DNA from: Lutraria lutraria
Taxonomy: Eukaryota > Mollusca > Bivalvia > Venerida > Mactridae
Direction of reading: 5' to 3'
Assembly (NCBI GenBank): GCA_964023205.1
Contig: OZ026847.1
Span: 9,606,652-9,670,651, forward strand
Length of the DNA stretch: 64,000 bases
Below are positions 37,701 through 48,858 of the stretch, one piece after another. How positions within the stretch are numbered: position 1 is the first letter of the stretch; the number at the start of each line of letters is the position of its first letter. The translations under genes and the position numbers were made by a program. The notes below the pieces were generated by a model, which did not search any database, was not told the origin of the DNA, and saw only the letters and a program-made list of their open reading frames with translations.

Positions 37701-40700
37701 AATATTGCTTATTTTCATGTCCCCAGCACCTGATGATGCTGGGGCGTATTGTGACTCATTGCTTTGCCCTTCCAATTTTGATTGTTATCATATGTTTTTG
37801 GTTCAGTTATGGGACTTGGTTATTTTTCCTGTATTGAATGTATAAGGCAACTATGTATGTTTGAAACTTTGCTTCTACTTTTATACATTGACCTCATTTA
37901 GATTAAGAGTCTATTGTTAAGCACACCACTGTGGGCACGTGTTCATTGGTTACTTGATAATTCTATGTTTCTAGTTTATTTCTATTACTTACAGCTGTTG
38001 CCTGGCATCCAATCAATGAACAGATGTTTGCTAGTGGAGGATCGGATGGTGCCATTATGTTCTGGAATGCTGGGTAAGTTTTTGAACGATGACAGTTTTT
38101 ACCAGCAATATAATTCAAACGTGAAATGGGGGGGGGGGTAACTTATTCTACACAATACTGATGGTACAAATGTGGATGCAACATGATTTCCAGAAAAATA
38201 ATCAGTACTCTTTTCTGTCCAGCCATTCCATAATAATAATATTTATAATTTTCATCCAGTCTTTGTAATGCATCATCATTTTTATCGTTAGAAAATTATC
38301 ATGGTCATTGTTTGTTTATTATCATTGTTGATGTATTATTATTATTAATGTACATGTATTATTATTTAAGGACGGAGAAGGAAGTTGGTGCTATAGAAGA
38401 AGCACATGAAGCTATTATCTGGGATCTAGCTTGGCATCCACTCGGTCATGTGTTAACCTCAGCTTCAAATGATCATTCTACGTAAATATTTGCTTAAAAT
38501 TCACAAACTTATTCTTTCTATTACAAAGCCTCATCTAGCTACCACCTTAATGGTGTGACCTTTAGTGACAATAAGGTCGTGGAATTGAGTGTAATGGTGT
38601 ATTAAAGCCTAAAATGGCCACATACCAAAAACACATTTATGATATAAAAATATACATATTATGACAGTTTTCGCACCAAGTTTGTTAAACTCTACTTAAC
38701 TTATCGGAATTCACTTGAATTTCTAATAACTGTCTGCAGATTGCTAATACATCATGCTACAGGTGACAAGTATTTTGTCCTATCAATACAATGAAGTAGT
38801 AATTTAATTTTTTTCCTGGCTAACCATAAATATCACTAAATTGTACTGATCCAGCGAAAAATAATAATCCAGTAATGTTCTACTCACATACAATGAACAA
38901 AAATAGTTTGTCTCGTCATCTATTTTAACTTGCTACACCATTTTGATACAGAGGTCTTTAACCGATGGAATGTCTGCTTTCAAACAATTTCAGGGTGAAG
39001 GTCTTATGAGTCAGTTTGAAGCAGCAAAATTAATACTGACGATTTTTATTCTATATTTTTGCTCACATAGGGTCTTTGATAAGGTCCACATAAAAAGTAT
39101 TAGGGGTTTCTTTATGTTAAGAGAAGGCATCATAGCCCTTAATACGGGGATTAACGGGTTGAAGCCTCTTATTGGGAAAATATTCTCACCTGAAACCATT
39201 TTGTGCAATGAAATTTCGAGGAGTAAATTGGAAATTTGGGGAGAATTGCATGATTTCAAAGTAATTTTGAGAAGTGAAGGTGCCTTTTACAGGCTACAAT
39301 TATATAATACAGAAAAACACTGAGTATTATGACTTAAAACCACATAATCATCAGTAATTATTGGTTCATATAATACAGTATATCTTGTAAGTTACTATTG
39401 TTTTTACAGAAAATTTTGGACACGTAATCGACCCGGCGATGCAATGAGAGATAAATATAATTTGAATATAATGACAATTGGTCCTGATGGAGAAATGTTG
39501 GATGTTGGTAAGTTTTTAGATTCTTCAAGATAAGGATATTTTCTTTTTCCAGGATTTTCTTAGATGCAGTCTTAATGGATCTTTACTCATCAATCTGTTT
39601 CCAAGATAATGTAAATCTCTTCAGGAAACAGTGTTCAAACTAAATTTTTTTAAGTACTGGCATGAACTATGTGTGAACTGTTGAAAGTTAACATTTTACC
39701 ACTAGCCCGAAAACACAAATCTGAGTAAGTTCACTAGCCCGAATAGAAATTTACTAGCCCCGGGCTGTGGGCTATGGGTTAGAGTGAAGACTGGGGAAAT
39801 GCAAGATATATGAGTAATTCTATTAACAAAAATGGTGTAGACATTGTCTCTTTAATATCCTTATAAAAGTTATGATCAGAATGTATATATATTATTGTTC
39901 AATTATACTGCAATGGAAGGAGATATGATTTATAAATATGATTAGCAAGTATATTATGTTGTTATAAATTCATTCACCTCCACATTTATGTATTGTCATG
40001 TACATGTATGATACGTTTAACTTGACCAAACTTCTTGACAAGACTGAGTGATAAATTCTAATACAAAGATTTATTGCCTTACAGTAATTTTACATGCCAG
40101 ATTGATTGCTTTTATTTCAGACCCAGATCTACCACTAGGAGAAGTTAAGAGTGTTTTACCTGGTATGGGACTCGAACATGGACTTCCTCCTGAACCAGAG
40201 GTTCTTGAAAATGGTATGTTAAGTAAAGCCATTCAAAATTGGTCATTTTTTACATTTACACTACTGACACTTGATCATCATTTTTTGTGCCTGCCTTAAT
40301 GTTTTATCTGCAAAATCCAAAGTATGGAAAATATTTGGGCATGAATTGTTCCTTGTTTTCTTGTATTCTACACAAAGGTATGTTTGGAAGAAAAAAAGTT
40401 AAACTAAAAAGCCTTAAAACTGCTGAACCTTTTACTATTTCATGTTTTATTTGTAATAATTTATTTCATTTGTTTCATGCTTAGCATGAATTATGCTTTA
40501 AAGTGTAGTCCTGGTATGTTACCCAGAACACTGGTTAGGTCGAATGTCTGTAATACCGTTGAACCTCTGACCCATACTCCTAATCTGGAAGTCAGCTTAA
40601 TCTGGACAAACTTGTTGGATCCAATTTTTCATTCAATACAGTACCTTTCAAAAAAATATTTGTTTCTATATGTGTCTGAAAATGAAACCTTTTTGTTTTC

Positions 40701-43700
40701 TCATTGGAATTATTTTTGATATACAGTTGATTGAGTTATTGAACTCTGTACAAAGGAATAAATAATATGAATAAAATTTGCATATTTCATTCATTTGCAT
40801 ATTCAGTGGCAGAAGAGGAAGAGTTACCTTCGATTCCCGGCCTGGACTGGTCGTCAGATGCTCAATATTTCAAAGAACAGAGTAAAGTTGAGGAACGTCC
40901 TCGTAAGAAAGCGCCGTATGCGCGTCCGATACCCAGAAGCTTCGAACAGGCTTGGATCACAAATCAGCAGCCAGGGAATCTTGTAAAAGATAGTAAGTTC
41001 TGTTTATTCTAAGAACTTTCCAACTTTTTTACCTTAGAATCAAGTCATCAGTAGCAGATATTTCGGTGTTTGTTTCAATTTTATCAATATTTGATGCCAA
41101 TGGATTAGTTATGTAATTGTTAAATAGAATTCATAAGTCCGTTAATTTTTATTTACATTCTGTATTTTTAAGATTTTGCCTGAACATAGCTTACTGCTTA
41201 ATAAAGCATAATTTTATTGGAATGTCTAGTAAACCTATAATCTGAATGCAGGTTTAACTGTTAAACAATATTATATTATGTGACTTTTATCTGTTATTTA
41301 TTTTAAGCTGAACCAAAGGGAAAGAAAGGAAAAATCCAGTCATTATTATCATTGGATATATCTGTTAAGAAGCATGGGAGAGGTAAGATTTATTTGTGTT
41401 TCTTACAAGTATGTTGCTGATTTTTATTTTCAAAAGAAAAGCTGTCGGTAAGCCAACATGATGCAGACATCACCAGATTTTGGTGCAGTTTCCATCCCCT
41501 GGCATCTGATGATGCAGTGGCATATGGTGAATGCCTCATCTGTCCATTTGTCTGTTTGAGGTTATGTAGATTTTAGCATTTCGTCGATCCTTTCGATAAT
41601 ATTGTAAAAACTCTTTGCTCTTCATATCAGATTATTCCTGTGCTGTACAAAGATTTGAGATAGAACTGTTTACACAGTAAACCCTCATTTAGCAATCAAC
41701 TCATTAATAAAAAAACACTTATTCTTTGGATACTTTTTCACCATTTTCCTTTATTTTAACATGATGATGGGACTGCAGTGCAACCTCACCAAAGCAACAC
41801 TCTTTGGGAGTTGCAAAATTATGTTGTTTTTGAGAGGTTGTTGCTCTAGAGAGGTTATAATAAAGGTTAAATTGTACAATGGGGAAAAAATCTTGCTATT
41901 GTTCAAGGGGGGTTGTTGCCCAAGAGAGGGTCGCTCTGGAGAGGTTGTACTGTACTTGAATATTAAGATCAGATGCTGGTATATTTTGTTTGATGTACTT
42001 TGATGTACATTTAATATTGACATTATGAGTATATTGTATTTTTTCTTATTTGTTTCAGAGGATGGAGCTGAAGCCAGTGATCAAGGTAAGCTTATTAACT
42101 TGTTTGTCTGTGTAGATCCCGATTTGCTCTATCCAGGGGTGTCAATAGAGCCAAATTAAAAAATCCTGAAAATCATATGCTGCCGACCATTTTTGCCAAA
42201 CATTAGGCCTTTAGTCACATTGTTTACATATTTAACTCAGTTTGTATTAAAGAAAATCCTTCACAGCAGATTAAATTGACCATAACTTTGCCATTTCTTG
42301 AGATATTTGCATCAAATAACTTATTTTGCTCAGAAATCATAGCTCTTTCAGGAATTCTGGAATATTGTCACCCATGTGTACGAAATAGACTGCACAAATA
42401 TGTTTTTCTGATTATTACAATTTGCTAAATGTATCGACAATGCATGCAGTAAAAAATTGCTTATTGAAACTAAATTATGTCATCCTAATTTCATAAGTAA
42501 TGACAAATCTATAAATCTAAGATTCAGAGCAATTCTATTGTTGCTTATTTTGACGATCAGATTTTCAAATCTGATTTTATGGTTCTTTTTATTAAAGAGT
42601 TGGCATACTTACAATACACAAGTACATGTATATACATGATTTTCATTTAATAATAATCATCAATGCAAGAAAAAATCTTCTGCATTTGTACATGTATCAG
42701 CTTGTACTAACTAATAGGTACTAACCTATGTATATTCTGTAAAAATGTTTATATTATTGTTATGGGCTGGTGGCCAATATCAAATAAAAGAATTGTCATT
42801 GTCATTGTACTCAACACAGCAGTTTGACTGTGCCTCCTATAGGCTGCACTGGAAACTAGACCACTGATGAAGCCTTAGCGCAAAATTCTAAAGTTTTGTA
42901 GTATTATTTATTTTCATGTGGGCTACATTTGCCGTCAGTTGTAAAATTATTTTTGTAATGCCTATGAAAAACTGGTTTCATGGCATTTCTGTGTTTCTTG
43001 TTGATTTTCTTACTACGTTTACTGAAAGCTTTAGAAATCCGCCTACTTACCGGTATATTTCTATTTACTTTGTAGATTTTAATCCTGTTAGTCTACCTGA
43101 TGATCACAACCCGTACTTAGATGATGATGACGGGTATGCTCCCACGGATGAAGATTTTAGGGGTGACCAGGATTTCAGACAGGATCAGGATCTAAGAGGG
43201 GATCAGGATTTCAGGGGAGATATGGATTTCAGGTCATCAGAGGCGGGTCCTCCTGGTTTTGGTGCTAAAAAACAAGGGGGCAATATGGGGCCGCCACATG
43301 GTGCAGACAATATGTCTCAGAGACAGTCAGGTCGCGGCGGTAACAGTAGGGGAGGTTCGCAGCAAAATTTCAGAGGACGGGGTGGAGGGGGTCCAAGAAG
43401 GGGCCATAAAAGGGACAGACAGGGTGGAGATCACTTTAAAGATGATGACCCCGAGGATCAAGATAAAAGATCGAAAGGGCGAAGTTCTCGTGGAAGCTTG
43501 CTGGGCGATATGCCTGCAGACATTCCCCAGGGAAAATTTGATCGTAATCAGCGAAGATCAGAATCAGGTGATATTGACTATAATCAGGCTGATAATGGCG
43601 ACTATAATATGCGGGACCACAGTCCAGGCCCTAGGGGTCGTGGTAGGAATACTCGAGGTGGAGGACAGGATGGTTACAGAGGTAGGGGACGAGGTGGAAA

Positions 43701-43980
43701 TAACAGATTTGACGACAGAGGACGTGGGAATTGGAATGATGAATCCTCACATGGGGATAGCAGTTTTAATGACAGTAACGATAGTTTCGATGAATCCAAA
43801 GGGGGTGGGGGAGGATATAAAGGAAATAATCCAAGAGGTGGAAGGGGTAAATTCAGGGGTTCTGATAGTTACAGAGGTGGTGGCGGACGTGGTGGACGAG
43901 GACAAAGAGGAGGTAGTAGAGGTGGTGGAAGCCGTGGTGGGCGGAGTAGAGGGAGGGGCAATAGAGGTGGTGGACACTAA
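25716..43980 (+). CDS. WDR33: WDR33, CPSF subunit recognising the poly(A) signal (complete)
   Basis: WD40 subunit of the cleavage and polyadenylation specificity factor (yeast Pfs2); with CPSF30 it binds AAUAAA in nuclear pre-mRNA. Coding exons: 25716-25790, 26398-26610, 26799-26867, 27336-27440, 28058-28153, 30415-30566, 33924-34021, 36592-36718, 37318-37472, 37995-38073, 38371-38481, 39410-39507, 40121-40213, 40807-40992, 41308-41382, 42059-42085, 43076-43980. All junctions are GT-AG and phases join to 887 residues (human about 1,336). N-terminal signatures are [14 protein letters not shown] and [18 protein letters not shown]. Seven WD repeats span about residues 148-435 (for example [70 protein letters not shown]). 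Then come SIPGLDW and [15 protein letters not shown], as in vertebrates. The last exon (301 codons) starts acidic, has DQDFRG-type repeats, and ends in a long RGG/GRG tract; the vertebrate collagen-like block is absent. The ATG was chosen because it is the first in-frame codon after the acceptor at 25680. Confidence 0.95.
28154..30414 (+). other. WDR33 intron 5
   Basis: Apart from the SINE at 28241 nothing is recognised. An open stretch at 28935-29207 and its antisense have no family signature and lack splice frames consistent with WDR33. Confidence 0.7.
28241..28440 (+). repeat. tRNA-derived SINE, family A, copy 2
   Basis: The tRNA-like head starts ACACGGTCATGGTCCAGTGG, has an ATTGTAAC anticodon-loop-like segment and a B box near 28293-28306 (GATTCGGTTCCC). 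The body with TTTTCCTCCACATGTGG matches the copy at 108. It is in WDR33 intron 5, sense orientation. Confidence 0.72.
31049..31225. repeat. Irregular cluster of GCCATAAAGGC motifs
   Basis: The motif occurs at 31050-31060, 31095-31105, 31156-31166 and 31215-31225, with a shorter CCATAAAGG at 31185-31193. Spacing is irregular (28-61 bp) and the sequences between are unrelated, so this is not a simple tandem array. Confidence 0.6.
31751..31922. mobile_element. Tc1/mariner-type MITE, family I, copy 2
   Basis: TA-flanked (31749-31750 and 31923-31924). The ends are CAGTGCTACCTCT and GGAGAGGTTGCTCTG; the interior has 'agagcaacaacctctct'. Diverged copy of the family at 5115, in WDR33 intron 6. Confidence 0.7.
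35430..35665 (+). repeat. Dispersed bivalve-type interspersed repeat
   Basis: Landmarks are 'tgaaacttgaaatatgttat', 'gagttatgtccccttgaact', 'ggcggggatattagtcacc' and 'gtgacagctctag'. Related sequence appears at 36998-37185 and 49015-49265. From general knowledge, units like this are abundant in bivalve genomes (not checked here). Confidence 0.5.
35833..36050 (+). repeat. SINE-like unit, family D
   Basis: A tRNA-like head has TGGATCGGTGCTCTGCAGG (A-box-like) and a B-box-like GGGTTCAAATCTC at 35880-35892, followed by a non-tRNA body to about 36050. Only one copy is in the window, so the boundaries are approximate. Confidence 0.5.
36998..37185 (+). repeat. Dispersed 'ttagctcgg' repeat
   Basis: It begins 'attagctcggctgttttcaaag', passes 'agttgagctattgtgacc' and 'tagctcataactcagaaact' and ends near 37185. 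It lies in WDR33 intron 8, about 130 bp before exon 9. Class unknown. Confidence 0.5.
39070..39325 (+). repeat. Dispersed repeat pair, copy 2
   Basis: Sister of 19104-19320 in inverted orientation ('gaggagtaaattggaa', 'ttgcatgatttcaaag', 'gaaggtgccttttaca'). It is in WDR33 intron 11, ending about 85 bp before exon 12. The 126-codon open frame over it is not a WDR33 exon. Confidence 0.55.
39670..39800. repeat. Dispersed 'actagccc' repeat, copy 3
   Basis: 'ttaccactagcccgaaaac', 'cactagcccgaatagaaatt' and 'agccccgggctgtgggct' match the copies at 5341 and 17905. In WDR33 intron 12. Confidence 0.55.
41776..41952. mobile_element. Tc1/mariner-type MITE, family I, copy 3
   Basis: Ends CAGTGCAACCTC and GAGAGGTTGTACTG, with TA on the right (41953-41954); the left dinucleotide is mutated. 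In WDR33 intron 15, about 100 bp before the 27 bp exon 16. Confidence 0.7.
42730..42812 (+). repeat. Retrotransposon-like 3' tail with attgtc repeats
   Basis: 'gggctggtggccaatatcaaataaa' is followed by ATTGTCATTGTCATTG, the kind of microsatellite tail seen at LINE/SINE 3' ends. A related 'gggctggtggcc' with (atct)n tail is at about 55930-55982. In WDR33 intron 16. Confidence 0.5.
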
Positions 43981-44228
43981 ACGCTCAAGTAAAATTGACA
44001 CTACAAGACAAAATTTCAGTGTTGCGCCATATTTATGTGCATATGCATAAAATCGTTTTTCTTTGTACATTTTCTTTTGAAAATGACTGGAAATACTAGT
44101 TGAAGAAAGTAAACAGCCCTCATTAATGGGATTGTTTATGTATTCAGTTAAACAGGATGTGCATGTTCTTAGTGTATTCAGTACATAAAAGCAGAATAGA
44201 TACATACAGTTATTCTGGGAGATATTCC

Positions 44229-44234
44229 AATAAA
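44229..44234 (+). terminator. Poly(A) signal of WDR33
   Basis: AATAAA lies 249 bp after the WDR33 stop, followed about 30 bp later by a GT-rich element (gctgtgtgttctattcctttgt, 44261-44285), the classic arrangement of signal and downstream element. The gene encodes the factor that reads this hexamer. Confidence 0.75.
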
Positions 44235-44798
44235 CACATACACTGTGCCTGAATGATTTTACCAGCTGTGTGTTCTATTCCTTTGTATTTGATTTTTTTG
44301 TATTGATTTGAATATTGCTCTCAGATAGTTGATCTGTGGTTGTATATAGCGATACAATGGATTCCTCCAGATGAAACGTGTTACTCATGGCCAACAAATT
44401 ACAGCATAAATGTCTTGCTTGATTTATAGTATACTGTTCCAGTGTCAGTTCCAATTACTGTGTCCAAGTTTTGAAAAATCTGCGCAACAATTTAAATGAA
44501 GAAAAGTGCATTTTCAAGTGAAACATCTTGAGTTGATGTAATTTTAAGTATCTTTGGTGGTATGTTTGTGTTGTAGAAATGTACTTCAGCCCTTGTTGTT
44601 TTTTCTTCTTATAAAAAATGAGCTATAGAAATCTTCTCACTTATTTGTTATCATTGTAGAACTGTTCACCAAAGATTGGACTTACTTCACAAAAAAATTG
44701 TAAAAAAAATAATTTTATAATGTACTTTTTATTTTGCTTTCTTGAGTTCATATTTAATGGTAAGAATGGCTTAAAATATAGAATATTCTTTCTTACTA

Positions 44799-44960
44799 CA
44801 GTAATACCTGTGAACAAAGGCCACCCTTGGGAAAGACCAGATGTGACCTTTACTGACAGGTGGCCATTATTCGGAGGTCATTTTGTTCTAAATCATCAAT
44901 GATGGTTATTACAATAATGGCCTTTTATTCACAGGGTGGCCGCTAACACAGGTTTGACTG
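44799..44960. mobile_element. Tc1/mariner-type MITE, family II, copy 1
   Basis: Inverted ends CAGTAATACCTGTG and CACAGGTTTGACTG are flanked by TA (44797-44798, 44961-44962). The interior 'aaaggccaccctt ... gacaggtggcc' is itself partly inverted. A copy with the same ends is at 51864-52042. Confidence 0.75.
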
Positions 44961-45309
44961 TATTTTATCGTACCCTCAGTTTTTATTTGAGGCTTGTATG
45001 AATATAAAATCTTTTACTTAACTCATTGATGTAGAAATGCTTGAAGAAGTGTATCCCTCTATCCTTCTGGTCCCTAAGAATATCATATTGTAAATTATCA
45101 TTTTTAGTTAAAGAATTCCATACTTGCTTGATTCTCATTTACATCTGTGTATATCTGCAGGGATATTTGTGTATTGTTCAGTCTTAGAATACATGTATTT
45201 TGTCTTCATTTTCTGGTGTAAATATAAGTAGACACAATTGGATTAAATTGGTTACTAGGTCAGTCTGGTAATGATTTTTTATTTGACAATGCCCCCCCCC
45301 CCCCCCATC

Positions 45310-45680
45310 CCCCGGGTAGAAGTGGGGGTATATTGCTTTGCTCATGTCAGTCAGTCAGTCTGTAACTAAACCTAGGGAGGTTGGTCTTCACCTGGATGAC
45401 TTCTGTTGATTTTGAGGATAGTATGTCAAAGGTCATAGTCACGGCACCAAGTCTCAGTGACCTTCAACACAGAAACCTTTTCCGACCAATAACCTGAGAA
45501 TGATTTGGCCATTGGCCCTCATATGTATATGTAGTAGGAAGTTGGTTATCAAATGTGGATCACCTGTATAGAGGTCAAAGGTCACAGTGACTGTCTACAC
45601 AGTAAACTATGTCCTACAATAACTAGAGAACGATTTAGCCTATGGTCAGACTTCCTCAGATTAGGTAAAAAAGGATAAGA
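45310..45680 (+). repeat. Dispersed repeat with internal duplication, + copy
   Basis: 'gggggtatattgctttgctc', 'gaggttggtcttcacctgga' and 'caaaggtcatagtcac' then 'caaaggtcacagtgac' show an internal duplication. A minus-oriented copy lies at 53470-53830 and a fragment at 2395-2560. Confidence 0.55.
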
Positions 45681-45937
45681 ATGTCAGAAAATATTCGTCC
45701 CCAAGATCACAGTTACTCTTATTGTAAAATCCTTGTCCAAATGGCTATCCAGTAAGAGTATAAGGGGTATCATTGTTTGACAAACACCTGGTTACTATGT
45801 ATTTACAAAGTTTATTGTAAGGTATTTCGATTATGATTTATTGATATTGATTGGTAGGTTTATTTGGTTATAATTAAATTTTGTTGATATTTATTACTTG
45901 GTTAATTGGTAATATTTATGATAATGTCATTTTGTTA

Positions 45938-47960
45938 TGCAGGCGTCACACTGTCCCGAAGTAGACACCAGATGGACACACGATTAAGGAAATGTTTAAA
46001 TTCGGGTGTGATCGTGATAACATCGGGCCATTCGTGAGGACATCTTAAGCCATCGTATGACCGCCGGTTGAGTTTCTCAAGCTTCGGCACCAACTTCGTG
46101 AGCGGTGACAAAATCTTTGGCATGCCAAAGAATTGCCGAAGGTCCACGCGAAGTATCATGTTCGTGTTGAATTCGTGAGTTCATTTTGCCCTTCGTATTG
46201 CCATCGTGAGGGCATCTTGTTTAATCGTGTCATCATCGTATTTTCTTCGTGTAATCATCGGTGCCATCGGACATTTTTGCCATACGAAGACAATACGAAC
46301 GAAACAAGATGCCGTCCGATTGTCTTAAGAAGGCATCACGACTACGTAAAGCCCTCGCAATGCCGTCGTGTAGCCATCGTATTATAGTACGATGACATCG
46401 AGATGGAACCACGGTGACGACGAAGACAGCCGAATTTGAGTTGCTCAAGCGTTTCACAAGTGTTATAGTAACGAGAATATATAAAAAGCCGGTCATAGAG
46501 CACCTTCCTCAGTCAGTCCTGAGCAACTCTACAGAACAGAGGCATGTGTTACTCTCCAAGCTTCAATCACATTAATCCATAATTCACTTCCTGCAGAATG
46601 GCATACTTTGATGATGAGACAACCTTTTGATATATACCTTAGAAAACATGATGAACAACTCTGACAGGCCCAGTACCTCCTCTTAAGGAAACTTTTCTTA
46701 TTTCTTTTTGTCATTTCTTGCTATTAGCCTTCCTTATGTGATAGGGTTATTTTATTATGTTATTATTACTAATTTATTAGTATTCTTATCATGACCACAA
46801 GTACATCATTTCATCATTATCATCACCAATACTAGCATTCTTTCAGTCCGGAAAAGTACGGTCATATCTATCTTGATAATATATGACCCAACCTATAGTT
46901 CACTTTTTTAGCACGCAATCGCCAATTTTACTTTCATAGCGTACATGTATACGCACAGGGTAGTAAATCTTATATACATAGTGAAAATCAAGGTAACTTT
47001 TGCATTGTGATCTACATACCATTTATTATTGACAGTTATTGTTTGATTAAATTTTATTTCAGAATCCCTGGATTAAACCCACGTAATACATCAATGGGTT
47101 CTTCGTAAACATTTAAAGGGTGACAATCGTATTAGATAATGTACTTATTTTAGGGTAGGTCGTATAGAAGAGAAGAACACATGGTACAGAAAGTCTCTCC
47201 CTCCCGGTTTCAACCTGTCTATCACCCTACAACATATGAAGTATGTGAAGCCGAGTTTTCTGCTGATGTCATCCAGTGTCCTACTACAACTGAAATATTG
47301 ACCGCCATTGCTGAGTAGTTTGAGAAGAGATGACAATTTCCACACTGCTGTGGTGCTCTGGATGGCTCATGTGGTGGTCACCTGTCCTTGGAACGGTGGG
47401 TCTGTCTACATACACTACAAAGGCTTCTTCTCATTGTCCTCATGGCCCTGTTCGACGCAGAATACAAGTGTCTTTGCATTGATTTTATGCCTCTCTCTTT
47501 GGTTGGAGGCTCAGTGAAGTCTACTCAGTTGCCTCTGCTTTCCTCTTCTGAACTCTGCATTTAGTGGGCAGCCTCCTACCCCTGTTTCTCTATGCCTTGG
47601 GTGGCATGTTAATTAAATTGACTTTAATTTGAATAAAGTAAATTTGTAATTTATACCATCGGGAGGTCACATGACGCCTTCGTGACCTTGTTTGAAGGCA
47701 TCGTACTTTCAATACGACGCCGTGTAGCCATCGTGTATCCTTCGTGTGTCCTTCGGGTAAACATCTAAATAAAAATTCACATCTTCGTTCTGCCTTCGTG
47801 TGTGGTTCGGGTGCCATCGTGTGATCTTCGTAAGGCATCGTACTTGATTCGGCTGTTGATTTGGCTATTGACTAGGATCGGGGCCAATTTCGCGCGAAGT
47901 TCAAAATTCCACATTCGTGTGGACATCTGCTGTCAACTTCGGGACAGTGTGACGCCAGCA
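45938..47960 (+). mobile_element. Harbinger-type DNA transposon, degenerate
   Basis: A 2,023 bp element with terminal inverted repeats (left TGCAGGCGTCACACTGTCCC, right complement TGCTGGCGTCACACTGTCCC, similarity continuing to about 45 bp). It is flanked by TTA on both sides (45935-45937 and 47961-47963), the TWA duplication of PIF/Harbinger elements. The interior has a transposase relic (47158-47486). The two subterminal arms (to about 46430 and from about 47650) are GC-richer and packed with ATCGTG/TTCGTG-like hexamers, plausible transposase-binding repeats. Presumably inactive. Confidence 0.85.
47158..47486 (+). pseudogene. Broken Harbinger transposase (HARBI1-like, DDE nuclease)
   Basis: In pieces and different frames, the sequence encodes recognisable blocks of the family in the right order. 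47158-47237: WYRKSLPPGFNLSITLQHMK (pre-nuclease region). A gap of several dozen residues follows, then 47235-47366: VCEAEFSADVIQCPTTTE ... GALDG with the first catalytic Asp at 47361-47363. 47368-47433: CPWNGGSVYIHYKGFFS. 47430-47486: LIVLMALFDAEYKC. There are in-frame stops at 47316 and 47331, and frame changes near 47367 and 47430. A possible N-terminal trace (PFDIYLRKHDEQL, about 46617-46657) is weak. The last part of the nuclease with the remaining acidic residues is not seen. Parent element: 45938-47960. Confidence 0.85.
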
Positions 47961-48710
47961 TTAAGAATTGTTACAAAAGTTAATTTGTTTATATTCGTAA
48001 TAATTTCAATTTGGTAAGAATAGTAAAATGGTTGATTTGATAATAAAACAAACATAATACAAATTACTGTATAGTTTGTACTTATAATTTCATCAATATG
48101 AAATACAATTCTTTGAAGAAAAAAAAACTTTAGAAAAAAATACAACATTGAAAATAGCAATAGGTTATAAAACTATCACTTATGTTTGTAAATGATGGTT
48201 TTTTTCTTATATGTAATTGTAGTTCTGTCATATGATTGTAGATAAAGATTTTTGTATATTTTTGCCTTCAAGTATTTGTACGTAATTTCATTGAAGATTT
48301 TGTTACATTGAATGTTGAGGGTTATTGTAAATTTTTACCGTCCTTTGATGTCAGCATTTGTGTGTAAAATTTGACTTCTCGTTTCATTTTGTATAAAATA
48401 CGAGGCAAGCTTGTCACAAGTAATGTTACAATGTAACAATATTAAAAGCATATAAAATGATTATGATTTTGTTGTCTTTAAAATAATCAAAGGCCTGAAG
48501 GCCTGAAAGAAGTTGAATTTCCTGAGCATGAACCATCTAAATCATTATCATCATCATCAAGATAATGTAGATATTACTGATAGTATGATTTATATAAGTG
48601 TTCAATGAGCTGTAACAATTTGATATGTTGAAAGAAATCTAGCAATATGGTACAATTGTAAATGTAAATTGGTTCATTGAGATGTGCAAGCAATCAACTT
48701 CACATTTCAG

Positions 48711-48858
48711 ATTCATGTATCAGTACTGGTATCCAAGAGGATTGACTAAAAAGTTAGTTGTATGGACTGATTACACGAAGGATAAATACTATGGATGTAG
48801 AAATTCACAGAATCAAGTGTCCGGTTACGTGCGGATCGTTGGTCACATTGCTATTTAG
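48711..48858 (+). other. Possible orphan terminal exon, unidentified
   Basis: After a fair acceptor (cttcacatttcag, ending 48710) one frame stays open for 48 codons to a TAG at 48856-48858 (it contains WYPRGLTKKLVVWTDYTKDK). Two AATAAA signals follow at 48956-48961 and 48966-48971. I do not recognise the peptide and found no matching upstream exon. It may be the end of an unannotated transcript, an alternative 3' exon of WDR33, or chance. Confidence 0.2.

Larger units (their letters stand above)
44235..45937. other. Downstream of WDR33: MITE and dispersed repeat
   Basis: It holds a TA-flanked MITE (44799-44960), a run of 15 C (45292-45306) and a dispersed repeat (about 45310-45680) related to 2395-2560 and 53470-53830. 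No coding signal is seen. Confidence 0.6.

Noticed and set aside
39011..39323. 126-codon open frame in WDR33 intron 11
   Set aside because: It lies on a dispersed repeat also found at 19104-19320, and WDR33 reads straight from exon 11 to exon 12 without it.
43259..44050. 263-codon open frame over the WDR33 last exon in another frame
   Set aside because: It is a shadow of the Gly/Arg-rich repeat DNA; the WDR33 frame carries the conserved splice phase and RGG composition.
43747..44205. 152-codon open frame on the minus strand (Ser/Thr-rich)
   Set aside because: Antisense of the RGG tract; low complexity follows directly from the GGN/AGN codons on the other strand.
46133..46387. Open frames in the left arm of the Harbinger element
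   Set aside because: They arise from the dense GC-rich hexamer repeats and do not match any transposase block.
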